Shown in pieces: positions 23,678 through 32,246 of a DNA stretch of 64,000 nt (positions are counted from its first letter, which is position 1; each line of letters begins with the position of its first letter). The position numbers and the translations under genes were made by a program. The notes under the pieces are model-generated. The model made no database searches. It was not told where the DNA came from and saw only the letters and a program-made list of their open reading frames with translations. Source of the DNA: Acidiferrum sp963771295 (GTDB lineage: Bacteria; Acidobacteriota; Terriglobia; Acidiferrales; UBA7541); NCBI GenBank assembly GCA_963771295.1, contig CAVYTB010000014.1, forward strand, positions 620,001 to 684,000, given 5' to 3'.

Positions 23678-26600
23678 ATGTCTAAATTCTTTATAAATCG
23701 GCCAAACGTCGCGATCGTCATTGCGCTGCTTACCGTGATAGCCGGACTTGTGTCGATGACGAAACTGCCGGTCGCCCAATTGCCTGATATCGTTCCTCCA
23801 CAGATCAGCGTATCGGCGACGTACACCGGCGCGGACGCTCAGACCATTGAACAATCCGTTGCCACTCCTCTGGAACAGCAGATGAATGGCGTGGACAACA
23901 TGATCTACATGATGTCTACAAACGCCAATGACGGCACCATGACGCTCAAGGTTACTTATGATGTCGGCACAAACGTCGATATCGACCAGGTGAATACCCA
24001 GAACCGCGTTTCCCAGGCCAGCCCGAATCTTCCCACTTCCGTCAACCAGTATGGCGTAACGGTTAAGAAACTGATGGGCCTGCCGCTGCTCGTGCTTGCT
24101 CTCCATTCGCCGAATGGCACCTACAACGGGCAATTCCTGGGGAACTACGCCACTATCAATGTGAACGATACTCTGCTGAGGATTCCTGGGGTTGGACAGG
24201 TTACCAATTTCGGTGCCTCGGATTATGCCATGCGCATTTGGGTCAAGCCGGACCAGTTGACCAAGCTTGGCATGACCGTCTCTGATCTGACGAATGCCAT
24301 GCAGCAACAGAGTGCGGTAAACCCTGCGGGGCAGATCGGGGCGGAGCCCGCCCCGAAGGGCCAACAATTTACCTATGCAGTCCGCGCGGCTGGCCGGCTC
24401 ATCAATGCGGAAGAGTTTGGCAACATTATTGTCCGTCAAAACCCGGATGGTTCGACAGTGAGACTCAAGGATGTATCGCGCATAGAGTTAGGTTCTCTCG
24501 TTTATCAACAAATCGGGCGGTTCAACGGTAAGCCCGCGGTGATCATTGGCGTTTACCAGGCCCCCGGTTCCAACGCATTGGCAGTGGCGAAACAGATCAA
24601 GGCCCAAATGGACGAACTGAAGTCGCGCTTCCCCGACGGCCTGGAATACACCGTCGCCATGGACACGACCCTGCCAATCACAGAGGGGATGAAGGAAATC
24701 GTGACCACGCTGGTGGAGGCCATTGTCCTGGTCATCATTGTTGTATTCCTGTTTCTCCAGAACTGGCGAGCCACCTTGATTCCTTTGTTGGCCGTCCCCG
24801 TGTCGCTTGTCGGTACCTTCGCCGTCTTTCCGCTACTCGGTTTTTCGATCAATACGCTTTCTCTCTTTGGGCTTATCCTGGCGATCGGGCTCGTGGTGGA
24901 CGACGCTATCGTCGTGGTCGAGGCAGTCGAACACCACATCGAGCATGGCTTATCGCCCAAGGACGCGACCTTCAAGGCCATGGAAGAGGTCACGGGACCG
25001 GTCATTGGTATCGCGTTGATTCTTGCCTCCGTATTCGTGCCCATGGCCGCCATGGGTGGCATCAAGGGTCTGCTCAATCAACAGTTCGCCGTCACCATTG
25101 CGATTTCCGTCCTAATCTCGGCCTTCAACGCTTTGACGCTCTCGCCCGCCCTAGCTGCACTCTTGCTGCGTCCACGCAAGAAAGCCAGAGGTCCACTTGG
25201 AAAGTTCTTCGACTGGTTCAACCGCTGGTTCGGAAAGATGACAGGTGGCTACGTAAGCTGGAGCGGCGCGCTCATTCGCCGGTGGAGCATTGCCTTGTTG
25301 CTGCTGGTGGGAATCACTGTTGCAGCAGGAGGTATGGGAAAGAAGCTTCCTACCAGTTTTATTCCAGAAGAGGATCAAGGTTACGCCTTTTTACAGGTTC
25401 AATTACCGGATGCCGCATCACTGCAGCGCACCGACGCAGTCATGCGCAAGCTTGACGACATGCTGGCGCACACCCACGGCGTCAAGGGTTTCAGCGGGAT
25501 TTCTGGATTCAGCCTGTTGTCCAACACCTCGGCCTCCTACACGGGCTTTTATTTCCTGCAGCTCGAGCCTTGGGACGAGCGCGTTACTGAGGAACTTTCC
25601 GCTAGTGGGCTTATGCGCAGCCTCAACCAGAAAATGAGAAAGGAGATCCCGGAGACCATTGCCTTCGCCTTCGGGCCGCCCGCCATTCCAGGACTTGGCA
25701 CGGCCGGTGGGTTCACCCTCATGCTACAGGATCGCAGCGGTGGAACCGTCGCACAGCTCTCAGAAATGCTGGATCAACTGACTCTGGCCGCTCGAAAACG
25801 CCCTGAGATCGCATCGCTGGTCAGCACCTTCCGCCCGTCTGTGCCGCAACTCTATGTGGAGTTGGACCAGGATCGCATACTGAAGCAAGGTTTGCAGTTT
25901 GGAGAAGTTTACCAGACGCTACAGGCCTTCCTTGGCGGTACCTATGTGAACCAGTTCAATCGATTCGGCCGCCAGTGGAAAGTCTATCTTCAGGCGGAGC
26001 CGGAGTACCGCACTAGTGCCGACAAAATCAACAATTTTTACGTGCGAAGCGCAAAGGGCGAGATGACACCCCTGGCTTCTCTGGTCACGATCAAGCGAGT
26101 ATCTGGGCCGGAATACACGACCCGCTTCAATCTCTATCGCAGTATCCAGATCAACGGTTCGCCTGCTCCCGGTTACAGTTCCGGACAGGCCATGGCCGCG
26201 ATGGAACAAGTTGCCAACGAGGTCCTGCCCGCAGGATTCGGCTACGCGTGGAGCGACATGTCCTATCAAGAGAAGAAGGCCGAAGGTGGCCAGGCCATGG
26301 TTTTTGCGATGTCGTTCGTCTTTGTGTTTTTGATCTTGGTGGCGCTCTACGAAAGTTGGTCGTTGCCGTTCAGCGTTCTCCTGTCGGTACCAGTCGCCGT
26401 TCTTGGAGCTTACAGCGGACTGTTGCTGCGCAAATTCGACAACAATATCTTTGCTCAGATTGGGCTCATCATGCTGATTGGCCTGACGGCCAAGAACGCT
26501 ATTTTAATCGTTGAGTTCGCGGTCTTGGAGCACTCGAAGGGAAAAGAACTGGTCGAGGCCGCGCTTGAAGGGGCTCGTTTGCGTTTACGACCCATTTTGA

Positions 26601-26830
26601 TGACCTCCTTCGCCTTCATTTTGGGATGCGTCCCGCTCTGGAAAGCCAAGGGCGCTGGGGCGATCGGCCGAAGAGTCTTGGGGAGTTCCGTCATCACTGG
26701 CATGTCAGCCGCCACAATTCTCGGGATTTTTCTCGTGCCGGTCTTATTTGTGGTGGTGGAGCGCATTGCCAAGAAGAAACCAAGGCTGGAAGTGACCAAA
26801 CCTGCAGTACTCGAAGGAGGTCACGACTAA
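23678..26830 (+). CDS. RND multidrug efflux pump, inner-membrane (AcrB/MexB-type HAE1)
   Basis: A 1,050-residue proton-driven exporter of hydrophobic compounds. It has the two repeats of an HAE1 pump: helix 1 (FINRPNVAIVIALLTVIAGL), large periplasmic loops, and the proton-relay Asp pair in LAIGLVVDDAIVVVEAVEHH of helix 4. The second half repeats this with GLTAKNAILIVEFAVLEHSK and the Lys of helix 10. FIPEEDQGY begins the second periplasmic loop. Length matches AcrB (1,049). It is the middle gene of a three-gene operon, and substrates are not predictable. Confidence 0.92.
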   Translation: MSKFFINRPNVAIVIALLTVIAGLVSMTKLPVAQLPDIVPPQISVSATYTGADAQTIEQSVATPLEQQMNGVDNMIYMMSTNANDGTMTLKVTYDVGTNVDIDQVNTQNRVSQASPNLPTSVNQYGVTVKKLMGLPLLVLALHSPNGTYNGQFLGNYATINVNDTLLRIPGVGQVTNFGASDYAMRIWVKPDQLTKLGMTVSDLTNAMQQQSAVNPAGQIGAEPAPKGQQFTYAVRAAGRLINAEEFGNIIVRQNPDGSTVRLKDVSRIELGSLVYQQIGRFNGKPAVIIGVYQAPGSNALAVAKQIKAQMDELKSRFPDGLEYTVAMDTTLPITEGMKEIVTTLVEAIVLVIIVVFLFLQNWRATLIPLLAVPVSLVGTFAVFPLLGFSINTLSLFGLILAIGLVVDDAIVVVEAVEHHIEHGLSPKDATFKAMEEVTGPVIGIALILASVFVPMAAMGGIKGLLNQQFAVTIAISVLISAFNALTLSPALAALLLRPRKKARGPLGKFFDWFNRWFGKMTGGYVSWSGALIRRWSIALLLLVGITVAAGGMGKKLPTSFIPEEDQGYAFLQVQLPDAASLQRTDAVMRKLDDMLAHTHGVKGFSGISGFSLLSNTSASYTGFYFLQLEPWDERVTEELSASGLMRSLNQKMRKEIPETIAFAFGPPAIPGLGTAGGFTLMLQDRSGGTVAQLSEMLDQLTLAARKRPEIASLVSTFRPSVPQLYVELDQDRILKQGLQFGEVYQTLQAFLGGTYVNQFNRFGRQWKVYLQAEPEYRTSADKINNFYVRSAKGEMTPLASLVTIKRVSGPEYTTRFNLYRSIQINGSPAPGYSSGQAMAAMEQVANEVLPAGFGYAWSDMSYQEKKAEGGQAMVFAMSFVFVFLILVALYESWSLPFSVLLSVPVAVLGAYSGLLLRKFDNNIFAQIGLIMLIGLTAKNAILIVEFAVLEHSKGKELVEAALEGARLRLRPILMTSFAFILGCVPLWKAKGAGAIGRRVLGSSVITGMSAATILGIFLVPVLFVVVERIAKKKPRLEVTKPAVLEGGHD

Positions 26831-28251
26831 TGAAAATGCTGCTTGTCGTCGGTCTTCTTCCATTCATCTTTGGTGGGTGCAACGTCGGGCCAAAATACAA
26901 GAAACCGGAATTCCATCCGCCGGCCACCTTCTATACCCAAGAGCAAGCATCCAGCAATTCTGCCGCCGATCTTGCATGGTGGGAATTGTTCAAGGATCCA
27001 GAGCTGCAGAGTCTGATCCGCGAATCCTTTGCGAACAATTACGACTTGCGGTTGGCGGTATCGCGCGTGGAACAGGAACGAGCCTTGCTCGGCGTCACTA
27101 AATCGCAGTACTACCCGCAAGTTGCTTACGATGGAAACATTTCGGGGCAGCAGTCTCCGCTTGTTGCGAATCACACCTACTATTCGTACGGCTTTACCAC
27201 TTTCTGGGAAATTGATCTATTTGGCCGAATTCGCAAGATGAATGAGGCTCAGCGCGCAGTTTACTTTTCTACCGAGGAAGCTCGGCGCGACATTCGTCTC
27301 CTCGTCATGTCGGAAGTCGCCCAGGGGTATTTCCAACTGCGGGCCCTCGACGCACAAATTGAAATCTCACAGCAAACTTCGAAGAGTTTTCAGGAAACTC
27401 TGGACATCTTTCAGCACAAATTTGAAGGCGGTGCTGCCTCCGGACTCGAAGTGGCGCGTGCTCAAGCAGCGATGCTAAACGTCGAAGCCACCATCCCTGA
27501 TCTCAGACGACAAATTGTAGCTCAGGAGGCTGCACTGAACTTGTTGCTTGGCCACAATCCAGGGCCGATCGTGCGAGGAGCCGCACTAGCCGATCAGTAC
27601 GACCCGCCACAGGTTCCTGCCGGATTGCCATCTGCTCTGCTAGAGCGCCGGCCGGACTTGCGCGAAGCGGAGCAGAACCTAATTGCTGCCAACGCGAACG
27701 TTGGCGTCGCCAAGGCGAATTTTTTTCCCACGATTTCGCTGAGCGGATTATTGGGCGGAGTAAGCCCGCAACTTTCCGACCTGACCACTGCCGGCAAGGC
27801 GTGGACCCTCGCCGGGGATCTCGCTGGCCCTCTTTTTACTGCCGGCCGTCTGAAGAATCAGTATCGGGCCGCCATGGCGCAACGGGATCAGGCCAGAATA
27901 TCCTTTGAAAAAGGTGTGACTGGGGCTTTTGGCGAAGTTTCCCTCTCACTTTCCGCCCATCAGCAGCTTGCCGAAGCCTATCGAAAGCAGATGGCCAGCG
28001 TAGACGCGTATCGCGAATCAATTCGACTATCGACGATTCGCTACGATAGCGGGCTTTCGAGCTATCTTGAGATTATTGATGCCGAGATCCAGGCCTATCC
28101 CGCGGAAACGGCAACAGTTACTTACGATCTGGGGCGCAAGGTGGCTTTGGTCAATCTCTATCGTGCACTTGGTGGGGGATGGAATCTGACCGATACGCAG
28201 TGGACAGGCAGCGGTGTGACTCCTGCTACTACGCCGGTTCCGGTGCCATAA
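26830..28251 (+). CDS. RND outer-membrane channel lipoprotein (OprM/NodT family)
   Basis: A 473-residue TolC-type channel. The N-terminus MKMLLVVGLLPFIFGGCNVG is a lipoprotein signal with Cys near 17, followed by GPKYKKPEF, the classic NodT-family start. Two OEP repeats follow: SLIRESFANNYDLRLAVSRV near 70 and RRPDLREAEQNLIAANANVG near 275. The ATG overlaps the last base of the pump's stop codon (TAATG), so the three genes form one operon. It gives the pump its own exit duct, a sign of a self-contained tripartite system. Confidence 0.9.
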   Translation: MKMLLVVGLLPFIFGGCNVGPKYKKPEFHPPATFYTQEQASSNSAADLAWWELFKDPELQSLIRESFANNYDLRLAVSRVEQERALLGVTKSQYYPQVAYDGNISGQQSPLVANHTYYSYGFTTFWEIDLFGRIRKMNEAQRAVYFSTEEARRDIRLLVMSEVAQGYFQLRALDAQIEISQQTSKSFQETLDIFQHKFEGGAASGLEVARAQAAMLNVEATIPDLRRQIVAQEAALNLLLGHNPGPIVRGAALADQYDPPQVPAGLPSALLERRPDLREAEQNLIAANANVGVAKANFFPTISLSGLLGGVSPQLSDLTTAGKAWTLAGDLAGPLFTAGRLKNQYRAAMAQRDQARISFEKGVTGAFGEVSLSLSAHQQLAEAYRKQMASVDAYRESIRLSTIRYDSGLSSYLEIIDAEIQAYPAETATVTYDLGRKVALVNLYRALGGGWNLTDTQWTGSGVTPATTPVPVP

Positions 28252-28433
28252 CAGAATAAGTAAATCAGAGCATGTTCTACGATTAGCCGGTTGAGGCAAG
28301 GACGGTGGTCCAGAGGGTTCCCTCGGAATCGTTCGTCATCATGGGCAAAGCGGACAATGGCTGAAGGGAAGCGGCACTCGCTAAGCCGCTGTATTGTGAG
28401 ACCGAGATTGCGTTCGCGCAAAAGGATCTCTTT

Positions 28434-30140
28434 TTACACTTTCATGGCATCAGTGTCGTTCGTTGTGACATTCATCGCCAAATACTTGGCGACGGCGGCT
28501 TCGAGGTTGAAATGCATCGCTTCTCGACCCAAAGCGTCGCTTAATGCCGATTTCTGAACCACCTGCAGGACTCCCGGGTTCAGCCCTGAACACCACAAGA
28601 ATACTCCCTGATTACGCAGTCTCTTCTCGCCTTCGGTCAGAGCTTTGAGTGCAGTGTATTCGAGGTCGGGCACAGCACTAAGGTCAATAGCCACGACTTT
28701 TGGTTGCGCCTCATCCACGAAGTCTCGGATCTTCTCCGCAATGTGTCCAGCGTTGGCGAAGAAAATTCGCCCTTCGAGTCGCAACAGCAAGAGCCCTGGA
28801 AAAGTCTCGTCGTCTGGATGTTCCTTCGAACTTGGCCGGAACACGTTGGTGCCCGGCTTGCGCCCTAACACGTAGACCGGCGGGTCCGAGACTTGATGGG
28901 CAAGCCCTACGAGCGAAATTGCAATGGCAACGAGAATACCTTTAAGTGTCCCAAGAGCTACAACGCCAGCAAGTGCCGCCAAGGCCCAAGTGAACTCCGT
29001 TCGCCTGATTTTGAGGATTGCCCGAAACTCTCTGGGCTTAATTAAGTTGATGGCGTAGAAGATCACCACAGCTGCGAGCGTGGCTTGAGGCATGAAGGCA
29101 AGGAGCGGAGCAAGCAGAAGCATCGTGGCCAGGGCGGCCAGCGCAGTAACCAATTCCGCCACTTGGGTCCGTGCTCCCGCCAGGCGATTCACCGCGGTCT
29201 GGCTGGTGCCACCACCGACGGGCATGACTCTCAGGAAAGCCCCGCCTGCATTGGCGAGTCCTGTGGCCAGCAATTCCCGGTTTGCGTTAGGGGGTGGCTC
29301 TCCAGCCGTGACAAATGCTCGGCCAGCCGCGATTGTCTCGGTAAAACTCATCAGGGCTATGCCCAAAGCCCCTGGCCATAGTTCTCGTGCAAGGGAGAAT
29401 TCGGGAAATGTTAGAGAGGGCAGGCCTTGCGGAATCCGGCCGACTAGCTCCACGCCGTGTGACTGTAACGCCAAAAGACGCGCGGCTATTATCCCCGCGG
29501 CGATGGCAATCAATGGAGCCGGCGCTCGGGGAAGAAATCGTTTAAATCCGATCAGCACGAAAATCATGGTTATCCCGACGACCGCCGTTGGCAGTGATGT
29601 TTCGGGGATCCCTTTGGCAATGGCAAAGAGGTTGTGGAGGAAAGAACCCTTGGCGAAATGGAGGCCAAATATCTTTGGAACTTGGCCCAGAACGATGACG
29701 AGTCCTATCCCCGCCTTGAAGCCCACCAATACGGGCTCGGATATGTAGTTGGCGACAAATCCAAGCCTGAGGACCGAAGCCAAAATAAGAATTGCGCCCA
29801 CCAAAAGAGTGAGCATCGCCGTAGATCGAAAAAGAGAGGCTGAATTAGCATTAGGAACAACTTCACTGAGTCCCGTTGCGGTCAATATGGCAATGGTTGA
29901 GGTGCTGCTCACGCTGAGCGGACGCGAAGTCCCCAATACTGCGTAAATGAGCATGGGGACAAATGCAGTGTAAAGCCCGACCTGGATGGGTAATCCCGCA
30001 ATCGTGGCGTATGCCATCGCCATTGGAATGACTACTGCAGCGGTCGTTAATCCAGCGGTTAGATCTGGACGGAGCCACTCCATCTGGTAGTTAAACAGCC
30101 AATCGGCGATCGGCAGACGGCGGGGGTTTTTACGATCCAT
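28434..30140 (-). CDS. SulP-family anion transporter with STAS domain
   Basis: A 568-residue SLC26/SulP permease with about 12 helices, moving sulfate, bicarbonate or other anions. The N-terminal core has WLRPDLTAGLTTAAVVIPMA and the helix-3 PLSVSSTSTIAI motif; SFTETIAAGRAFVTAGEPPP is the conserved helix-8 region. A cytoplasmic STAS domain occupies about 450-550 (LLLLRLEGRIFFANAGHIAE, VVAIDLSAVPDLEYTALKAL). The ATG at 30140 is chosen because it begins MDRKNPRRLPIADWLFNYQ, right before the core; the frame is open 38 codons further up. It converges with the efflux operon. A CRP-type site lies about 100 bp upstream. Substrate uncertain. Confidence 0.85.
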   Translation of the reverse strand: MDRKNPRRLPIADWLFNYQMEWLRPDLTAGLTTAAVVIPMAMAYATIAGLPIQVGLYTAFVPMLIYAVLGTSRPLSVSSTSTIAILTATGLSEVVPNANSASLFRSTAMLTLLVGAILILASVLRLGFVANYISEPVLVGFKAGIGLVIVLGQVPKIFGLHFAKGSFLHNLFAIAKGIPETSLPTAVVGITMIFVLIGFKRFLPRAPAPLIAIAAGIIAARLLALQSHGVELVGRIPQGLPSLTFPEFSLARELWPGALGIALMSFTETIAAGRAFVTAGEPPPNANRELLATGLANAGGAFLRVMPVGGGTSQTAVNRLAGARTQVAELVTALAALATMLLLAPLLAFMPQATLAAVVIFYAINLIKPREFRAILKIRRTEFTWALAALAGVVALGTLKGILVAIAISLVGLAHQVSDPPVYVLGRKPGTNVFRPSSKEHPDDETFPGLLLLRLEGRIFFANAGHIAEKIRDFVDEAQPKVVAIDLSAVPDLEYTALKALTEGEKRLRNQGVFLWCSGLNPGVLQVVQKSALSDALGREAMHFNLEAAVAKYLAMNVTTNDTDAMKV

Positions 30141-30543
30141 TGACAAGTCGCTTCTCCACCCGATGGGTTTCAGAGCGCTGAAAGGAGGCAGTCGTTTAAG
30201 CTCCAAGGCTGCATATGAACATATGACGGATAGATAGTTTGTGATAAGGGTCACAATGCATGAGTTGAGGTGTAAAACCGAAAGACCAAGCTCAAGTTCA
30301 AGTTCTTGCCAACGATGTGGCTTCTGGTCCGTCGGACTTACCTAAGGTTCGGCGGTGCGCGATGAAGCTCCACGGACCGGCGTCATTCACTACACTTATT
30401 GATTGCAACCTTTCGTGTACCTACGCCTTCCTTCTCCACCAAATTCGCCTCGACCGCCTTGCGGATCAAGCGCCGCGTCCTCTCTATAAACGAAGGCCTG
30501 TCTGCCAGGCAAGTCTCCCGCAGTATGCGCTGCGAACACTACG
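30141..30543. other. Divergent gap between the SulP gene and the regulator region
   Basis: About 400 bases with one clear signal, the CRP/FNR-type palindrome at 30239-30256. The rest shows no coding character and lies directly before repeat copy 2. Confidence 0.4.
30239..30256. promoter_or_regulatory. Perfect CRP/FNR-type site upstream of the SulP gene
   Basis: TTGTGATAAGGGTCACAA has perfect six-base arms TTGTGA and TCACAA with a six-base spacer, the full consensus of CRP-family sites. It lies 99 bases before the SulP start on the minus strand, a typical activator distance. Control of anion uptake by a CRP/FNR-type regulator is inferred. Confidence 0.6.
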
Positions 30544-30639
30544 AAACTGAACGTCCAGTCCGTGGCGGAACTCACGCGGTTAACACCGGAGGTGGGCATC
30601 TTCCCGTCGCTCGCGCGAACCTTCCCCAAAGGGCAGTAG
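30544..30639 (+). pseudogene. 3' fragment of the FixJ-like regulator gene
   Basis: The last 32 codons of a gene nearly identical to the end of the regulator at 14251-14898: KLNVQSVAELTRLTPEVGIF then PSLARTFPKGQ and a stop. Only three residues differ. Nothing upstream matches the rest of the regulator. It is dead, and shows that the segment spanning the FixJ-like gene and the next regulator gene was duplicated or moved. Confidence 0.75.
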
Positions 30640-30723
30640 TCGGCTTTACTGTACATGCTTATAGTGCTTATCGGTTCACAATGAGCAGCACAACAACCAG
30701 CTACGTCGCCATCGTTGATGACG
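30544..30723 (+). repeat. Triplicated leader segment, copy 2
   Basis: Aligns to 14803-14983 with a single one-base gap and to the 5' half of copy 3. Here the frame behind the palindrome continues into an intact response-regulator gene (30681-31058), so this copy seems to keep the ancestral arrangement of the second gene. Its palindrome (30665-30687) has two mismatching positions. Confidence 0.8.
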
Positions 30724-31058
30724 ACGAAAGCATTTGCCGGTCATTCGGTCGGCTACTGCGGTCAGCGGGTATTCAGCCGATCACCTATGCCTCAGCGGAA
30801 GCGTTTCTCGCTGACGCGAAGCATCCTCAGTTCGGCTGCCTTGTTCTCGACATCCAGCTCGGTGGCATATCCGGTATCGAACTCGCTCAGCGGCTCGCGG
30901 CTGTAGGCAACAACACGCCCGTCATCTTCATCACCGCTTACGAAGATTCCAAAGCACGGATGGCGGCCGAGGCTGTGGGATGCGCGGCTTTCTTCCGAAA
31001 GACAGATTCCGGTGCAGAAGTGCTCGAAGTCATTCAGAGAGCCTTAACACACAAGTGA
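30681..31058 (+). CDS. Single-domain response regulator (receiver only)
   Basis: A 125-residue receiver domain with no output domain. Acidic residues in VAIVDDDESI (10-13), phospho-acceptor Asp57 in LVLDIQLGGISG, Thr in VIFITAYED and Lys in AAFFRKTDSG are all present; the Pro after Lys is missing, as also in the FixJ-like regulator at 14251. Such stand-alone receivers act as phosphate relays or bind target proteins. Its start codon lies in repeat copy 2. In copies 1 and 3 only the first 14 codons of this gene survive. Its kinase may be the one at 12.4 kb (inference from shared ancestry of the flanks). Confidence 0.8.
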   Translation: MSSTTTSYVAIVDDDESICRSFGRLLRSAGIQPITYASAEAFLADAKHPQFGCLVLDIQLGGISGIELAQRLAAVGNNTPVIFITAYEDSKARMAAEAVGCAAFFRKTDSGAEVLEVIQRALTHK

Positions 31059-31150
31059 TGAAAAACACGGCTTGGAATCCATTTGCGTGGCAGCTGGATG
31101 AAGACTATGTCGTGCATCTGAGAGTGAGATACGTATCCAGAGAGTGTTGA

Positions 31151-32137
31151 ATGGGAACCGATGATCACAGCGCGATCCAAGCTCTAAAAATAGCCGCCTG
31201 CGTGGTTATTGTGGCTTGGGGTATACGAACGACTTCTCACGTCCTCTCCATCGTGCTGTTATCTCTCCTACTTGCTTACGCAATCCTTCCATTCCCGCTG
31301 TGGCTCGTGCGCCGATTCCATGTTCCCAAGAGTGCTGCTCTCAGCTTCACTGTGCTCCTTGTTGTCGCGTTTGGTTGCGTGCTTACATTCGCTTTAGTCA
31401 AGACGGGCTTGCAAATGAGCGCCAAGCTTCCGGTCTACGAACTGCGGATAGAAGATCTGCACGAACAAATCGCTGGCTTTCTGACGCGACACGGAATTGA
31501 ATCGACCGACCTTTCTGTAAAGAGTCTCCTCAGCTCAGGCCGGCTTATGCAGTTCATGCGCGACATACTGCCCAGCACCATTGAACTCCTTTCTGACCGA
31601 TTACTGATTTGGTTCCTGACACTGTTGTTTCTGGTGGAGCTGTTGGATCCTGAACGTGGCAATAGTCCTATCGCCAGGAGACTAGCGAATTTTGGCAAAG
31701 ACACTCAGCGCTTTATTGCCACAACCGCGGAGACAGGAGCCATCATTGCTCTCGCGAATCTGCTTCTCTTAACTCTGCTAGGCGTGGACTTCGCGGTGAT
31801 CTGGTGCTTACTGTACTTCTTCCTCCACTTCATCCCGAGCATTGGATTCATGATCGCGCTCGTGCCACCGACCTTGCTCGCACTCCTCATGTTGGGCTGG
31901 AAGAGAGCGCTGCTCGTGTTCGGTGGCCTGTTTCTGACGGAGATGCTGGGAGAGAATATCCTGAAACCGGCGCTATTAAAGAAAGGGCTCGATGTTGGGT
32001 TGATTGAGGTCACGCTCTCGCTCGTGGGGTGGGGCTTTCTCCTTGGTCCAGCGGGAGCCGTCCTCTCGGTTCCGCTGACTTTGGGTCTGCGCAGGCTTAT
32101 CGACAGAGCAAAAACAAGCCCACCTGTGCCGAGTTAG
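31151..32137 (+). CDS. AI-2E family (PerM/YdiK-type) transporter
   Basis: A 328-residue membrane protein with the layout of the AI-2E exporter family: three helices near the N-terminus (SIVLLSLLLAYAILPFPLWL and next), a soluble middle (about 90-150), and four to five helices at the end. The last part contains FLHFIPSIGFMIALVPPTLL and GENILKPALLKKGLDVGLIE, the family's conserved PxxG...P and ENxxxxP motifs. Members have been linked to autoinducer-2 export and sodium-proton exchange; substrate here is open. It lies 92 bp after the receiver gene and may share its transcript. Confidence 0.8.
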   Translation: MGTDDHSAIQALKIAACVVIVAWGIRTTSHVLSIVLLSLLLAYAILPFPLWLVRRFHVPKSAALSFTVLLVVAFGCVLTFALVKTGLQMSAKLPVYELRIEDLHEQIAGFLTRHGIESTDLSVKSLLSSGRLMQFMRDILPSTIELLSDRLLIWFLTLLFLVELLDPERGNSPIARRLANFGKDTQRFIATTAETGAIIALANLLLLTLLGVDFAVIWCLLYFFLHFIPSIGFMIALVPPTLLALLMLGWKRALLVFGGLFLTEMLGENILKPALLKKGLDVGLIEVTLSLVGWGFLLGPAGAVLSVPLTLGLRRLIDRAKTSPPVPS

Positions 32138-32246
32138 TTCGTCCCGCCAGTCGCTGATGATTCTGTTACGCCAGATGCGGTTACCACAGGTGGCACTTAA
32201 TAAACGGGGCTTTCAATCTGCCCGGGAATAGTTGAGGTAGTCCGTA

